DNA from: Kitasatospora indigofera
GTDB taxonomy: Bacteria; Actinomycetota; Actinomycetes; Streptomycetales; Streptomycetaceae
Direction: 5' to 3'
DNA length: 64,000 nt
Assembly: GCF_014655955.1 (NCBI RefSeq)
Contig: NZ_BNBO01000007.1
Coordinates: 160,956 to 224,955, forward strand
Part shown: in pieces, positions 23,944-33,357 of the stretch
How positions within the stretch are numbered: position 1 is the first letter of the stretch
Layout: each line of letters starts with the position of its first letter
Position numbers and translations under genes: made by a program
The notes under the pieces: generated by a model
The model's database searches: none
Seen by the model: the letters and a program-made list of their open reading frames with translations, nothing else
Told to the model about the DNA's origin: nothing

Positions 23944-25584
23944 GTGCGGATTGGGCGGGCGGGACTCACCTCCCGGAGCGGCCGGATCGTGCTCGTCAGC
24001 ACGCTGTTGGCGCTGGTCGCGGCCGGTCTCGGCATCCAGCGGGCGCTGGGTGACGATCCCGGCGGGCCCGGCGCGGGCGCGGCGGGCGGACCCACCGGAT
24101 CGCACCGGATCGTCCCCGCCCCGCTGACCGTGACCGACGGCACCGGCGCCGGCTACACCCTCACCGCGCGGACCGCGATCAGCGCGGCCGGCGGCAACCC
24201 GGCGGCCCGGCGGATCGCCGACCAGCTCGCGGCCGGACTGCGCCGCTCCACCGGCCTCGCCCTGCCGGTGACCGACGACCACGGCGCCCGGGACGGCATC
24301 GACCTGGCCCTGGACCCGGCCCTGCCCGAGGAGACCGGTCCCGAGGGCTACCGGCTCCAGGCCGACGGCCACGGCGTGCGGATCACCGCCCGGACCGAGG
24401 AGGGCCTCTACCGGGGGACCCAGACCCTCCGCCAGCTGCTCCCGGCCGAGGCCGACAGCCGCACCCCGGCCTCCGCCGACTGGACGGTGCCCCCGGTCGG
24501 CATCACCGACCGGCCGCGCTACGCCTACCGCGGCGCGATGCTCGACGTCGCCCGGCACTTCTTCACGGTCGACGAGGTCAAGGCCTACGTCGACCGGCTG
24601 TCCCTGTACAAGTTCAACCACCTGCACCTGCACCTGACCGACGACCAGGGCTGGCGGCTCGCCGTGCCCGGCCGCCCGGCGCTCACCGGGATCGGCGCGG
24701 CCACCGAGATCGGGGGCACCCCCGGCGGCTTCTACACCGAGGCGGACTACCGCGAGATCGTCCGCTACGCGCAGGAGCGGTACCTGACCGTCGTCCCGGA
24801 GATCGACCTGCCCGGGCACACCAACGCCGTGCTCACCGCCCACCCCGAGCTCGACTGCTCCGGCGGGCCCCCCGCGCAGCCCTACTTCGGCAACGCGGTC
24901 GGCTTCAGCCTGATCTGCCCGACCGACGAGCGCACCTACGCCTTCACCGGCGAGGTGATCGCCCTGCTGGCCTCGCTGACCCCCGGGCCGTACCTGCACA
25001 TCGGCGGGGACGAGGTGAAGACCCTGGCGCCGGCCGGGTACCAGGAGTTCGTCCGCCGGGTCGCCGCGCAGGTCCGGGCGGCCGGGAAGATCCCGTTCGG
25101 CTGGAACCAGACGGCGCCGGTCGCGGGCGGGGACGGCGTCGGGCTGCTGGAGTTCTGGAGCACGGACGGCGCCGACGCGCGCGCGATGACCGCGGCCGCC
25201 GGGCGCGGCGCCCGGGTGGTCATGGCACCGGCCGGCCGGGCCTACCTGGACATGAAGTACGACAGCGGCACCGCGCTCGGGGTCCGGTGGGCGGGCACGG
25301 TGAGCGTGAGCAACGCGTACTCCTGGAACCCGGACACCGAACTGGAGCTGCCGGCCGGCACGGTCGCCGGGATCGAGGCGCCGCTGTGGACGGAGACCCT
25401 GCCCGGCCTCGCCGAGGTCGACCAGATGGCGCTGCCCCGGCTGCCCGCGCTGGCGGAGGTCGGGTGGTCCGCGCAGTCCGGGCGTGACTGGGACGGCTTC
25501 CGGCTCCGGCTGGCCGCGCAGGGCCCGCGCTGGGATGCGGCCGGCTTCGGTTACGCCCGGCGCCCGGAGATCCCCTGGCCGTAG
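23944..25584 (+). CDS. Secreted beta-N-acetylhexosaminidase (GH20)
   Basis: 546 residues from GTG 23944 (GGGGGAG five bases before; the frame is open upstream). A hydrophobic signal or anchor lies at about 16-34. A GH20b-like N-terminal domain is about 55-180, then the GH20 barrel with FNHLHLHLTDDQGWR. The catalytic Asp356-Glu357 pair is in LHIGGDEVKTL, and the substrate Trp in EFWSTDG and the end LPALAEVGWS are present. It removes terminal GlcNAc or GalNAc, for instance from chitobiose, by substrate-assisted catalysis. Monocistronic by spacing. Confidence 0.94.
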   Translation: MRIGRAGLTSRSGRIVLVSTLLALVAAGLGIQRALGDDPGGPGAGAAGGPTGSHRIVPAPLTVTDGTGAGYTLTARTAISAAGGNPAARRIADQLAAGLRRSTGLALPVTDDHGARDGIDLALDPALPEETGPEGYRLQADGHGVRITARTEEGLYRGTQTLRQLLPAEADSRTPASADWTVPPVGITDRPRYAYRGAMLDVARHFFTVDEVKAYVDRLSLYKFNHLHLHLTDDQGWRLAVPGRPALTGIGAATEIGGTPGGFYTEADYREIVRYAQERYLTVVPEIDLPGHTNAVLTAHPELDCSGGPPAQPYFGNAVGFSLICPTDERTYAFTGEVIALLASLTPGPYLHIGGDEVKTLAPAGYQEFVRRVAAQVRAAGKIPFGWNQTAPVAGGDGVGLLEFWSTDGADARAMTAAAGRGARVVMAPAGRAYLDMKYDSGTALGVRWAGTVSVSNAYSWNPDTELELPAGTVAGIEAPLWTETLPGLAEVDQMALPRLPALAEVGWSAQSGRDWDGFRLRLAAQGPRWDAAGFGYARRPEIPWP

Positions 25585-25612
25585 CGGCCCGGAGATCCCT
25601 TGGCCGTAGCGG
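25563..25612 (+). repeat. Tandem 25-bp duplication of the GH20 gene 3' end
   Basis: 25563-25587 and 25588-25612 differ by one base and each contains the last codons and stop of the hexosaminidase gene. A recent tandem duplication; the second copy is untranslated. Confidence 0.85.
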
Positions 25613-25812
25613 CCCGGGGACAGCGGCCGGCCGCAGCGGAGCGCCCTCCGGCCCGCGCTCCCGCCCGGGGGCCGTTCGCTTCCGCGTGCCGGGCCGGCCG
25701 GCGGGAGCGTAGCGTTGCCAGGAGAGAGTATGTCCGGATCATCCGCCCGCCGAGCCGTGTCCGGGCGGCCGAACCCGCCTCCCCGCCGCGGCCCGATGCC
25801 GTAGGAGGAGCG

Positions 25813-26877
25813 ATGACTGTTCGGGAGCTCGACCGGGCGAAGCAGGAGGCGTTCGCCGGCCGGATGGTGCAGATGCTGAACGACGGCTGCCTGGCGCTGA
25901 TGACCAGCCTGGGGCACCAGGGCGGCCTGTTCGACGCCATGGCGGACCTGCCGCCGTCCACCTCGCAGGAGATCGCGGCCGCCACCGGGCTGACCGAGCG
26001 CTACGTCCGTGAGTGGCTGGGGTCGATGGTGGTCGGCGGCATCGTCGAGTACGAACCCGGTGCCCGGACCTACCGGCTGCCGGCCGAGCACGCGGCCTCG
26101 CTGACCCGGGCGGCCGGGCCGGACAACCTGGCCGGCCTGATGCAGGACTTCGCGATGATGGGCGAGGTCGAGCAGCGGGTCCTGGAGGCCTTCCGGTCGG
26201 GCGGCGGGGTGCCGTACTCCGCCTACCCGAGGTTCCAGGAACTGCAGGCGGAGGAGACGAACCGGGTCTACGACGCGGCGCTGGTCGGGAGCATCGTCCC
26301 GGTCGTCCCCGGGCTGGCCGAACGGCTGGCGGCGGGGGCCGACGCGATCGACATCGGCACCGGGCAGGGGCATGCGGTGAACGTGCTGGCCCGGGCCTTC
26401 CCGGCCGGCCGGTTCCACGGCCTGGACATCTCCGAGGAGGGCGTCGCCGCGGGGCGGGCGGAGGCGGCCGCGCTGGGGCTCGGCAACGCCACCTTCGAGG
26501 TGGGCGACTGCGCGGAGCTGACCGGCGAGTACGACCTGGTCACGGCGTTCGACGTGATCCACGACCTGGCCAGGCCGACCGCGACCCTGGCCGCCGTCGC
26601 CTCGGCGCTGCGCCCCGGCGGGGTGTTCCTGATGGGTGACATTGCGGCCTCCAGCAATCTGGAGGAGAACGTCGGGAACCCGTTCGCGCCGGCCCTGTAC
26701 ACCTTCTCGGTCTTCTACTGCATGACCGTCTCGCTCGCCCAGGGCGGCGAGGGGCTGGGGACGGTCTGGGGCGAGCAGACCGCGCGGCGGATGCTGGCCG
26801 AGGCGGGGTTCACCCAGGTGGAGACCCACCAGGTGGAGGGCGACGTGCTGAACGTCTACTACGCGGCACGGCGCTGA
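25813..26877 (+). CDS. Class I SAM-dependent methyltransferase with N-terminal winged helix
   Basis: 354 residues from ATG 25813 behind AGGAGGAG. The N-terminal ~95 residues form a winged-helix domain (TSQEIAAATGLTERYVREWL) like the dimerisation domain of small-molecule O-methyltransferases. The AdoMet fold has AIDIGTGQGHAVNVLAR, GLDISEEGV and DVIHDL. Substrate unknown. Proteins of this layout include rifamycin-type and plant-like O-methyltransferases as well as orphans. No biosynthetic genes lie adjacent, so it may be stand-alone. Confidence 0.9.
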   Translation: MTVRELDRAKQEAFAGRMVQMLNDGCLALMTSLGHQGGLFDAMADLPPSTSQEIAAATGLTERYVREWLGSMVVGGIVEYEPGARTYRLPAEHAASLTRAAGPDNLAGLMQDFAMMGEVEQRVLEAFRSGGGVPYSAYPRFQELQAEETNRVYDAALVGSIVPVVPGLAERLAAGADAIDIGTGQGHAVNVLARAFPAGRFHGLDISEEGVAAGRAEAAALGLGNATFEVGDCAELTGEYDLVTAFDVIHDLARPTATLAAVASALRPGGVFLMGDIAASSNLEENVGNPFAPALYTFSVFYCMTVSLAQGGEGLGTVWGEQTARRMLAEAGFTQVETHQVEGDVLNVYYAARR

Positions 26878-27114
26878 CCGCCGGGCACCCGGCACGGTGC
26901 CGGCGGTGTCCGGTGCGACGGGGGCCGGACGCCCCCGGGCGGTACGGCGTGAGGTGCGTCTCCGGCGTGGCACGGCGTGATGGCGCCGGAATGACGGTGC
27001 GTTAGCTAGCATGAACATTTCATAACAGGAGAGTGGACCGCCGTCCGCCGGGACAGGACGGAAGGCAGACCTGTCGTCAGGTCCCCACCGCCCCAGCGAT
27101 CCTGGAGGAATCAC

Positions 27115-28659
27115 GTGCGCAAGAGGCTGATCGTCTCTGCCGCGGGCGCCGCCGCCCTGCTTCTGGCCGTCCCCGCCGCGGCCGCCCCGGCCGGAGCCGG
27201 CACGGCCGGCATCGGCGACCCGTACTACCCGACGTACGGCAACGGCGGCTACGACGTGTCGCACTACGACATCCGCCTGACCTACCAGCCTGCCACCGAC
27301 CGGCTGGAGGGCACCACGACCGTCCTGGCCACCGCCACCCAGGACCTCACCCGCTTCAACCTCGACTTCGCCCTGGACGTCAGCCAGGTGCTGGTCAACG
27401 GCCGCCCGGCCGCCCACGCCGCCACCGGGGAGCAGGAACTGGAGATCACTCCGGCCGTCCCGCTCGCCAAGGGCGCCACGGCCACCGTCGTGGTCCGCTA
27501 CGCGGGCACCCCGTCCAAGGTCTCCCGCTACGGGTTCACCGCCTGGCTGCGCACCCCCGACGGCGGGATCGCGGCCGGGGAACCCGAATCGGCCTGGTGG
27601 TGGTTCCCCGGCAACGACCACCCCGCGGACAAGGCCACCTTCGACGTCTCCGTCCAGGTGCCCGACGGCACCCAGGCGATCAGCAACGGCACCCTCGTCT
27701 CGCAGACCTCCAGGCTCGGCTGGACCCGCTACAACTGGCGCCAGAACAAACCCCAGGCGACCTACCTCGCCACTCTCGCCCTCGGCAGGTTCGAGATCAG
27801 CACCGACACCACGCCCGGCGGCCTGCCGGTGCTCAACGCCTACAGCAAGGACCTCGGCGACAACGCCGGCGCCGCCCGCGCCAGCGTCCAGCGCACCGGC
27901 GAGGTGCTCGACTGGCTCAGCGGCTACTTCGGCCCGTACCCCTTCGGCTCGGCCGGCGGTTACGTCCCCAACGTGACCACCGGGTACGCGCTGGAGACCC
28001 AGGGCCGGGTCTTCTACAGCCCCCGGCAGTTCGCCGCCGGCTCCAACACCTCCGTGGTCGTCCACGAGCTGGCGCACCAGTGGTACGGCGACAGCGTCTC
28101 GTTGCAGCGCTGGAGCGACATCTGGCTGAACGAGGGGTTCGCCCGCTACGCCCAGTGGCTCTGGTCCGAGCACGAGAACGAGGGCACGGCCCAGGAGATC
28201 GCCGACTACGTCTACGCCCTGCACCCGGCCGGCGACACCTTCTGGAACGTCAAGCCCGGCGACCCGGGCCCGGAGCGGCAGTTCGACGCCGCCGTCTACG
28301 ACCGGGGCGCGCTCACGATCCAGGCGCTGCGCAACACCGTCGGCGAGGAGGCCTTCTTCCGCATCCTCAAGGAGTGGCCGGCCGAACACCGGTACGGCAA
28401 CGCGACGATCACGCAGTTCCAGCAGTTCGCCGAGCGGGTCTCCGGGAAGCCGCTCGGCGACCTGCTGAACACCTGGCTCTACACGGCGGGCCGCCCCGCA
28501 GCCGGGCCGGCGGCGCCGCCGGCCGCAGGGGCGCCCTTCGCCGCAGCGGCCCGGCCCTCGGCCGACGCGGTGCCGGAACCGCGCTCGTGGAAGCAGATCC
28601 GGGCCACCGACGGCGTCCACGACCACGCGGAGCGGCACCCCGCCGGCGCCCGCCCGTAG
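27115..28659 (+). CDS. Secreted M1-family zinc metallopeptidase
   Basis: 514 residues from GTG 27115 with GGAGGA upstream. The signal peptide is about 1-31 (ends AAAAPAGAG). The N-terminal M1 beta domain follows. The catalytic site is HELAHQWYGD with zinc ligands His317, His321 and Glu340 (NEGF), the exact HEXXH-18-E spacing. The exopeptidase GxMEN-type motif is replaced by a tolerant sequence (GYALETQG), so specificity is uncertain. It lacks the large C-terminal helical domain of PepN and is the short secreted form. The last ~50 residues are a low-complexity Ala/Pro tail. Confidence 0.93.
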   Translation: MRKRLIVSAAGAAALLLAVPAAAAPAGAGTAGIGDPYYPTYGNGGYDVSHYDIRLTYQPATDRLEGTTTVLATATQDLTRFNLDFALDVSQVLVNGRPAAHAATGEQELEITPAVPLAKGATATVVVRYAGTPSKVSRYGFTAWLRTPDGGIAAGEPESAWWWFPGNDHPADKATFDVSVQVPDGTQAISNGTLVSQTSRLGWTRYNWRQNKPQATYLATLALGRFEISTDTTPGGLPVLNAYSKDLGDNAGAARASVQRTGEVLDWLSGYFGPYPFGSAGGYVPNVTTGYALETQGRVFYSPRQFAAGSNTSVVVHELAHQWYGDSVSLQRWSDIWLNEGFARYAQWLWSEHENEGTAQEIADYVYALHPAGDTFWNVKPGDPGPERQFDAAVYDRGALTIQALRNTVGEEAFFRILKEWPAEHRYGNATITQFQQFAERVSGKPLGDLLNTWLYTAGRPAAGPAAPPAAGAPFAAAARPSADAVPEPRSWKQIRATDGVHDHAERHPAGARP

Positions 28660-28672
28660 CCGTCGCCGCGAC

Positions 28673-28699
28673 CGGCCCCGGGCGGGGTGCCCGGGGCCG
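28673..28699 (+). terminator. Perfect 11-bp hairpin between convergent genes
   Basis: CGGCCCCGGGC (28673-28683) pairs with 28689-28699 around a 5-base loop, 13 bases after the peptidase stop and 33 before the converging methyltransferase stop. Confidence 0.75.
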
Positions 28700-28732
28700 C
28701 ACCCGTCGACGCCCGCGTCGTGCCGGGGCCGG

Positions 28733-29554
28733 TCAGGGCGTGCCGGGCCGGTCCGCCGTCACCAGGTAGTAGTCGAGCAGCCCGTCCCGCCAGGCGGGCA
28801 GGAAGTTGCGCGACCAGTGCCCGGGCGGCACCACGCCGCCCGCCAGGAAGCGGTCGAAGCCGGGCCAGACCGCCGGCCCGATCGACCGCACGGCCGGGCG
28901 GGCGAACCCGGCGGCGTCCAGGGCCTCGGCGAAGCCGGCGATCGGATGGGGCACGTCCAGCCCGTCCGCGAAGCTCTCCAGCAACTCGCGCAGCGGCCCG
29001 GCCGCTGCCGGGCCGCTGGTGAAGAAGGTCGTCACCACCAGCCGTCCGCCGGGGCGCAGCACCCGGGCCGCCTCCCGGGCGAAGCCCGGCAGTTCGGGGA
29101 AGTGCTGGGCCGCCTCCACCGAGTACACGCCGTCGAGCGTGCCGGCCTCGAACGGCAGCCGGTCGGCGGCGCCGGTGGTGTATGCGAGCCGGTCCGGGTG
29201 GGCGGCCAGCGGGCCGGCGTTGGCGGCCGTCGCCCGGGCCACCTGCTCGGGGTGGATGTCCACCCCCGTGACCGCCGCGAACCCCAGCTCCTCGACCGCC
29301 AGCGCGCACCCGAGCCCGCGCCCGCACCCCACCTCCGCCAGCCGGCTCGCCCCGGGGTGCGGGAACTCGCCCAGCACCCGGCGGTAGAGCGCCTGCTGGC
29401 TGCGCACCCGGTCCGCCCGGGAGGGCGGGCCGGCCGGAGCCACCCCGCTCCAGTCCCCGAAGTTGATGTACCCGCCGGCGAAGGGCGCCGCGGTGCTGAG
29501 GTCCTCCGGTCCGTAGACCCGGCGCACCGCGGGCGGAATCCCGTCCTGGCTCAC
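28733..29554 (-). CDS. SAM-dependent methyltransferase (Methyltransf_11 type)
   Basis: 273 residues from GTG 29554 preceded by GGAG (an upstream ATG at 29623 is less likely). After GYINFGDWSG the AdoMet fold has LAEVGCGRGLGCALAVEEL, TGVDIHPEQV and GVYSVEAAQHFPEL, then LRPGGRLVVTTFF. This layout is that of small-molecule C- or O-methyltransferases of the ubiquinone/sterol group, often found with natural-product genes. Here it is isolated; substrate unknown. Confidence 0.88.
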   Translation of the reverse strand: MSQDGIPPAVRRVYGPEDLSTAAPFAGGYINFGDWSGVAPAGPPSRADRVRSQQALYRRVLGEFPHPGASRLAEVGCGRGLGCALAVEELGFAAVTGVDIHPEQVARATAANAGPLAAHPDRLAYTTGAADRLPFEAGTLDGVYSVEAAQHFPELPGFAREAARVLRPGGRLVVTTFFTSGPAAAGPLRELLESFADGLDVPHPIAGFAEALDAAGFARPAVRSIGPAVWPGFDRFLAGGVVPPGHWSRNFLPAWRDGLLDYYLVTADRPGTP

Positions 29555-29747
29555 CCGAACTCCGATCTGTAGCCGCTGCTCCGCGGGCACCTGCGCCGGC
29601 GGACGAGGAGTACGTACCCGCACGGGCGCCCCGGTGACACCGCTCGCGCGGGTGGAGCCGGGCCCCGGGGGCGCGCCACCCCGGGCCGCCCGCCTTCGGA
29701 GACCGGCACGCCGGCCCCCCGCACCCCGCCAGGCACGCCGCCCGGGG

Positions 29748-32192
29748 TCAGGTGCCGGTGACGGCGATCTCGGCGGCGGAGGTCCACGGCCCCCGGTTGC
29801 CCGCCTCGGTGAGCGCGCGCAGTCGCACGTACCGGCCGTTGACCGTGGGGAAGGTGACGGTCTTGGGCCCGGCGTCGTCGGCGAAGGTGCCGGTGGCGAC
29901 CGGGGTGCCCCAGTTGGCGGGGTCGTTGCTGACGTAGACCTCGTACCGGCCGATGCGGCCGTTCGCCCCGCCGCTCTGCCTCGGCAGGTAGCGCAGGCCG
30001 GTCACCGCGTGCGGGCCGCCGGTGTCGAGCTGGATCTCGTGCGGCAGGGCCGCCGGGGCCGGAGACCACTGGGTGTGCCAGATGGTCTGGGGATCGCCGT
30101 CGACGGCGTTGGTCGCCGCGCCGTTCTCGCCGCTGACCTCCTGGCTGTCGACGTGTCTGACGGTGGTCCCTAGGACGCTGGTGACGGCAGGATCGGTGGT
30201 GCTCTCCTGGCCGTTCTCCGCGTGGCCGGCGAACCGGCGCAGGAAGCCGTCGGTGGTGTCGGCGGTGGCGGTGAGGTCGTACCACCCGTTGCTGTCGCTG
30301 ATCGTCCAGGAGTTCTGCACCGTCGCGGAGGCGGGCAGGCCGAACGTCCAGGGGCCGTCCGTGCGGTAGGCACCCGCGGTGACGGTGACGGTGCACGGGG
30401 CCGTGCCGCTGTTCACCATGGTGAGGGTGAGGCGGCCGTTCGCGCCGTCGGCCCGTGCGGTGACCTCGGGGTTGGCCCGCCCGGCCGTGGTGGCGGTGAC
30501 CCGGTTGCCGCGGAACCGCCGGTGCAGGCCGTTCGGGCCGTAGAGGGAGAGGTCGTAGGCGCCGGCCGGACTCCCGCTGACGAAGTAGTCGGTGAGGGTC
30601 TTGCCGGCTTCGACGGTGTGCCGCCACGGGCCGTCCGTACGGTAGGCGTTGGGGTGGAGCTGGACGCACTGCCCGGCCGCGCCGGTGTTGGCCATGTCGA
30701 TGTAGAAGGCCTCGGCGGCGACGCGGCCGGAGGCCTCGAACGCGTACGGCAGTGCTCGGGCCTTGCGATGCCCGGGCTCCTGCACGGGGAGCGTCTGGAC
30801 GGCGGGCACGGCCGGCGAGGGGAGGTTCGCGCACTGCGCGGCGGCCTGGGCGGAGTAGTTGGCGGTGCTCGGCAGGGCCGGCCAGGTGGTGTTCGCAGAA
30901 GCGAAGTTGAAGGCCGACAGCAGGTCTCCGGTGACCGCCTTGCGCCAGGGGCTGATGTTCGGCTCGGCCACCCCGAACACCTGGGAGCAGAAACGGATGA
31001 CCGAGGTGTGGTCGAAGACCTGCGAGCAGACGTACCCGCCGCGGGTCCACGGGGAGACCACGATCAGCGGCACGCGGAAGCCCAGCCCGATCGGCTTGCC
31101 GTCGGAGATCTCGCCGGCGGTGGAGACCGTGGAGAGCCCGTCGGAGTCGGAGGCCGGCGGCATCGGCGGTGGCACGTGGTCGAAGAAGCCGCCGTTCTCG
31201 TCGTAGTTGAGGATGAACGCGGTGCTGGACCAGACGGCCGGGTTCGCGGCGAGTTTGGCGAGCAGCCTCGCGGTGAGGTTCTCACCGTCGGCCGGGCGGT
31301 AGTTGGAGTGCTCGGACAGGGCCGTCGGGGCGACGATCCAGCTGACCTGCGGCAGCGTGCCGCGTGCGACGTCGTTGCCGAAGGCCGTGACGATGTCCGC
31401 GACGGTGGCCAGGCCCTTGGTGCGGAGGGGACTTGACGCCCCCGACTGCTTGAAGGAACTGAACCAGGCGAGTGCGTTGTCGTCGAAGTTGTCGGCCTGC
31501 TGGTAGACCTTCCAGCTGACGCCGGCCGCCTGCAGGCGCTCGGCGTACGTCGTCCAGCTGAACCCGGCGCTCGGCTCCGTGTTGTCCATGACCGCGGACT
31601 GGCCCACCGAGAGGCCGTTGCTGCCGGTGAAGGCGTGCAGCCGGTTGGGGTTGGTCTGGGTCAGGGTGGACTGGAAGTAGTGGTCGCAGATGGTGAAGTT
31701 GTCCGCGAGCTGGTAGTAGAAGTCCAGGTCCGGGCGGGTGAAGTAGCCCATCCCGACGCCCGGGCTGCGGGCGGTGTTCCACGCGTCGAACCGGCCGCCG
31801 TTCCAGATGGCGAGGTCGGTCGGCCAGTCCATGGCCGGGGCGTTGGCGCAGGTGGCGGACGTGGTCGTGGTGTTCATCCGGAAGGGCAGGATGTAGCCGG
31901 GGCCGCCGGAGGCGGGTTGGTACCAGACGGGGCTGCCGCCCGGGAGGCTCACCGCGTTGCGGTCGCCGAAGCCGCGGACCCCGCTGAGGGACCCGAAGTA
32001 GTGGTCGAAGGCGCGGTTCTCCTGCATGAAGATCACCACGTGCTTGACGTCGGCGATCGTCCCGGTCCCGGCCGTCACCGGGGCGGCCATGGCCCGACGG
32101 AGCGCGCCCGGCAGCGCGGTCATGGCGGCCGCGGCGGCCGCGCTGCCGAGGAGGGCACGCCGGCTCACGCGGGGGGTGGGTTCGTCGTTCAT
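29748..32192 (-). CDS. Tat-exported phosphocholine-type phospholipase C with discoidin-like C-terminus
   Basis: 814 residues from ATG 32192, eight bases after AGGAG (the frame is open for another 2 kb without meaning). The Tat signal is VSRRALLGSAAAAAAM. The phosphoesterase domain has VVIFMQENRAFDHYFG, the metal-site stretches DHYFQ, and NYDENGGFFDHVPPP. Two DUF756-like C-terminal repeats (each with AYRTDGPW) follow, then an F5/8 type C domain at about 680-814, not usual in this family and likely carbohydrate- or lipid-binding. It hydrolyses phosphatidylcholine or sphingomyelin outside the cell. Its promoter layout is shared with galactan genes. Confidence 0.94.
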   Translation of the reverse strand: MNDEPTPRVSRRALLGSAAAAAAMTALPGALRRAMAAPVTAGTGTIADVKHVVIFMQENRAFDHYFGSLSGVRGFGDRNAVSLPGGSPVWYQPASGGPGYILPFRMNTTTTSATCANAPAMDWPTDLAIWNGGRFDAWNTARSPGVGMGYFTRPDLDFYYQLADNFTICDHYFQSTLTQTNPNRLHAFTGSNGLSVGQSAVMDNTEPSAGFSWTTYAERLQAAGVSWKVYQQADNFDDNALAWFSSFKQSGASSPLRTKGLATVADIVTAFGNDVARGTLPQVSWIVAPTALSEHSNYRPADGENLTARLLAKLAANPAVWSSTAFILNYDENGGFFDHVPPPMPPASDSDGLSTVSTAGEISDGKPIGLGFRVPLIVVSPWTRGGYVCSQVFDHTSVIRFCSQVFGVAEPNISPWRKAVTGDLLSAFNFASANTTWPALPSTANYSAQAAAQCANLPSPAVPAVQTLPVQEPGHRKARALPYAFEASGRVAAEAFYIDMANTGAAGQCVQLHPNAYRTDGPWRHTVEAGKTLTDYFVSGSPAGAYDLSLYGPNGLHRRFRGNRVTATTAGRANPEVTARADGANGRLTLTMVNSGTAPCTVTVTAGAYRTDGPWTFGLPASATVQNSWTISDSNGWYDLTATADTTDGFLRRFAGHAENGQESTTDPAVTSVLGTTVRHVDSQEVSGENGAATNAVDGDPQTIWHTQWSPAPAALPHEIQLDTGGPHAVTGLRYLPRQSGGANGRIGRYEVYVSNDPANWGTPVATGTFADDAGPKTVTFPTVNGRYVRLRALTEAGNRGPWTSAAEIAVTGT

Positions 32193-32487
32193 CTGCGGAA
32201 CTCCTGCACAGCCGAGGGGGGTGGGGGAAGCCGGTGGACGGGGGATCTCCGTGGACGCGGCCACGCGCAGCGGGCCGCGGGACGGGGTGTGCGCCACGGC
32301 GGTGCGGGCCGTACGCAGGGGAATTCCTTCGTGGCTGTGGGCCGCGGCCGGAGGGTGCACCCCGTCGGCCGCCTCGACGGAGACCTGTGGGGACGCCGGT
32401 GGGGCCGGTCGTGCCCGGCCGCCGGAGTCCGTTGTCCTGCTCCGGCCGGGCACGCCAGGGTTCTTGAGGGCGCGCCCACCGTCCTCG

Positions 32488-32546
32488 TGTTTGCGCCAAC
32501 AGGATGCTGGCGCACAGCTTCCATCGCCGACAGGCGGGGAGTCAAG
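32488..32546 (-). promoter_or_regulatory. Promoter-operator module of the phospholipase C gene
   Basis: On the plus strand it begins with the LacI-type near-palindrome TGTTTGCGCCAACA (32488-32501) and ends with GTCAAG, giving -35 box TTGACT on the minus strand at 32545-32540. The -10 is weak (GGAAGC or GAAGCT at 17-18 bases). The operator lies just downstream of the start point. The same layout, with the same 59-base length, occurs at 54596-54654 and 63247-63305; 44 of 59 bases match the latter. Confidence 0.7.
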
Positions 32547-32697
32547 CCATTCGCGCCGTCCGGTGCGGTTGTCGTAAGAACCGGCCTCAGGGGTCTCCAC
32601 GAGCAGTGGTGGATCCCCGCCCGTGCCGTGAGCCGCCCACGTTGCGGCGGTTCGGCGGGCGATCCGCCCACTGGTCCGGCAGGTGGGGTGCGAGGTA

Positions 32698-32724
32698 TTG
32701 ACACTCTCGATGTTTGCGGCAACA
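32698..32724. promoter_or_regulatory. TTGACA box and second LacI-type site TGTTTGCGGCAACA
   Basis: The 14-mer is at 32711-32724 and TTGACA at 32698-32703, 165 bases upstream of the phospholipase -35 box. It may be an auxiliary operator for looping, or the promoter of an unrecognised plus-strand transcript. Confidence 0.45.
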
Positions 32725-32798
32725 CTCACCGCGCGGGGCGCCCCGTCGTGACGCGGCCGCCGGCCGGCCCGCACGCTCGCCTCCTCGGTCCACCCCCT

Positions 32799-32852
32799 TG
32801 AGGGGGCACCTCCACGGAGTACCCGTGAGGGAGTGCCTCCACGGGGTGCCCG
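32799..32852. repeat. Imperfect 27-bp tandem repeat
   Basis: 32799-32825 and 32826-32852 share the pattern TGAGGG-N6-CTCCACGG-N6-CCG with a few mismatches. Function unknown. Confidence 0.55.
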
Positions 32853-33357
32853 CCCGACACCGACGGGCGGGCCGGCCAGGTCTTCGCCCCCCGTGCCCCG
32901 GCGCCGGGGACCGCCATCGCGCCGACCTGGCCGGAGCCCGGGTCGTCGGCCCGGCGTCGTCACCGTCGCAAGCCGAACAGGGGTGTTCCGGCCCCCACCA
33001 GCGGTGTTCGCGGTGCCCCGGAGCCCGGGCCCGGCGGGGCGGTCGAGGTGAGTGTGCGTCCGTGAGTGTTGGGCGGGCGATGGTTGGGGTACCAACAGGG
33101 GGACGGCGGGCCCCACCGCCTCGGCGCGGACGGTCCGGGTGTCCCGTACCCGCCGGGTCCGGTCCCGCCGCTTCGCTCGTACGTTCCCAGTCCCTCCCGG
33201 CACAGTCGTCCGCGCCGGGCCGAGCCCGGTGCGGCTGCCGGTCTGCCGCCGGCCCCCGACGCTCCGCGCTCCGGCCGGACGTGTCGTCAATCCCCCCGCG
33301 CCGTGGCACCGTCGTGCCCGCGCGCCCCCGCCCGCCTCACCGGAACGGAGAACCCGC

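Larger units (their letters stand above)
32193..33357. other. 1.1-kb gene-free regulatory stretch
   Basis: I find no supported gene on either strand; long frames here have no start signal and arginine-rich shadow composition. It holds the phospholipase promoter/operator (32488-32546), a second LacI-type site with a TTGACA box (32698-32724), an imperfect 27-bp tandem repeat (32799-32852), and a 295-base phospholipase leader. The strip 32490-32740 is visibly less GC-rich than its surroundings. Confidence 0.6.

Noticed and set aside
23923..28638. Very long minus-strand open frame (about 1570 codons)
   Set aside because: It is antisense to GH20, methyltransferase and M1 peptidase genes and has the Gly/Arg/Val-rich composition of a GC-skew shadow; no start signal or motif.
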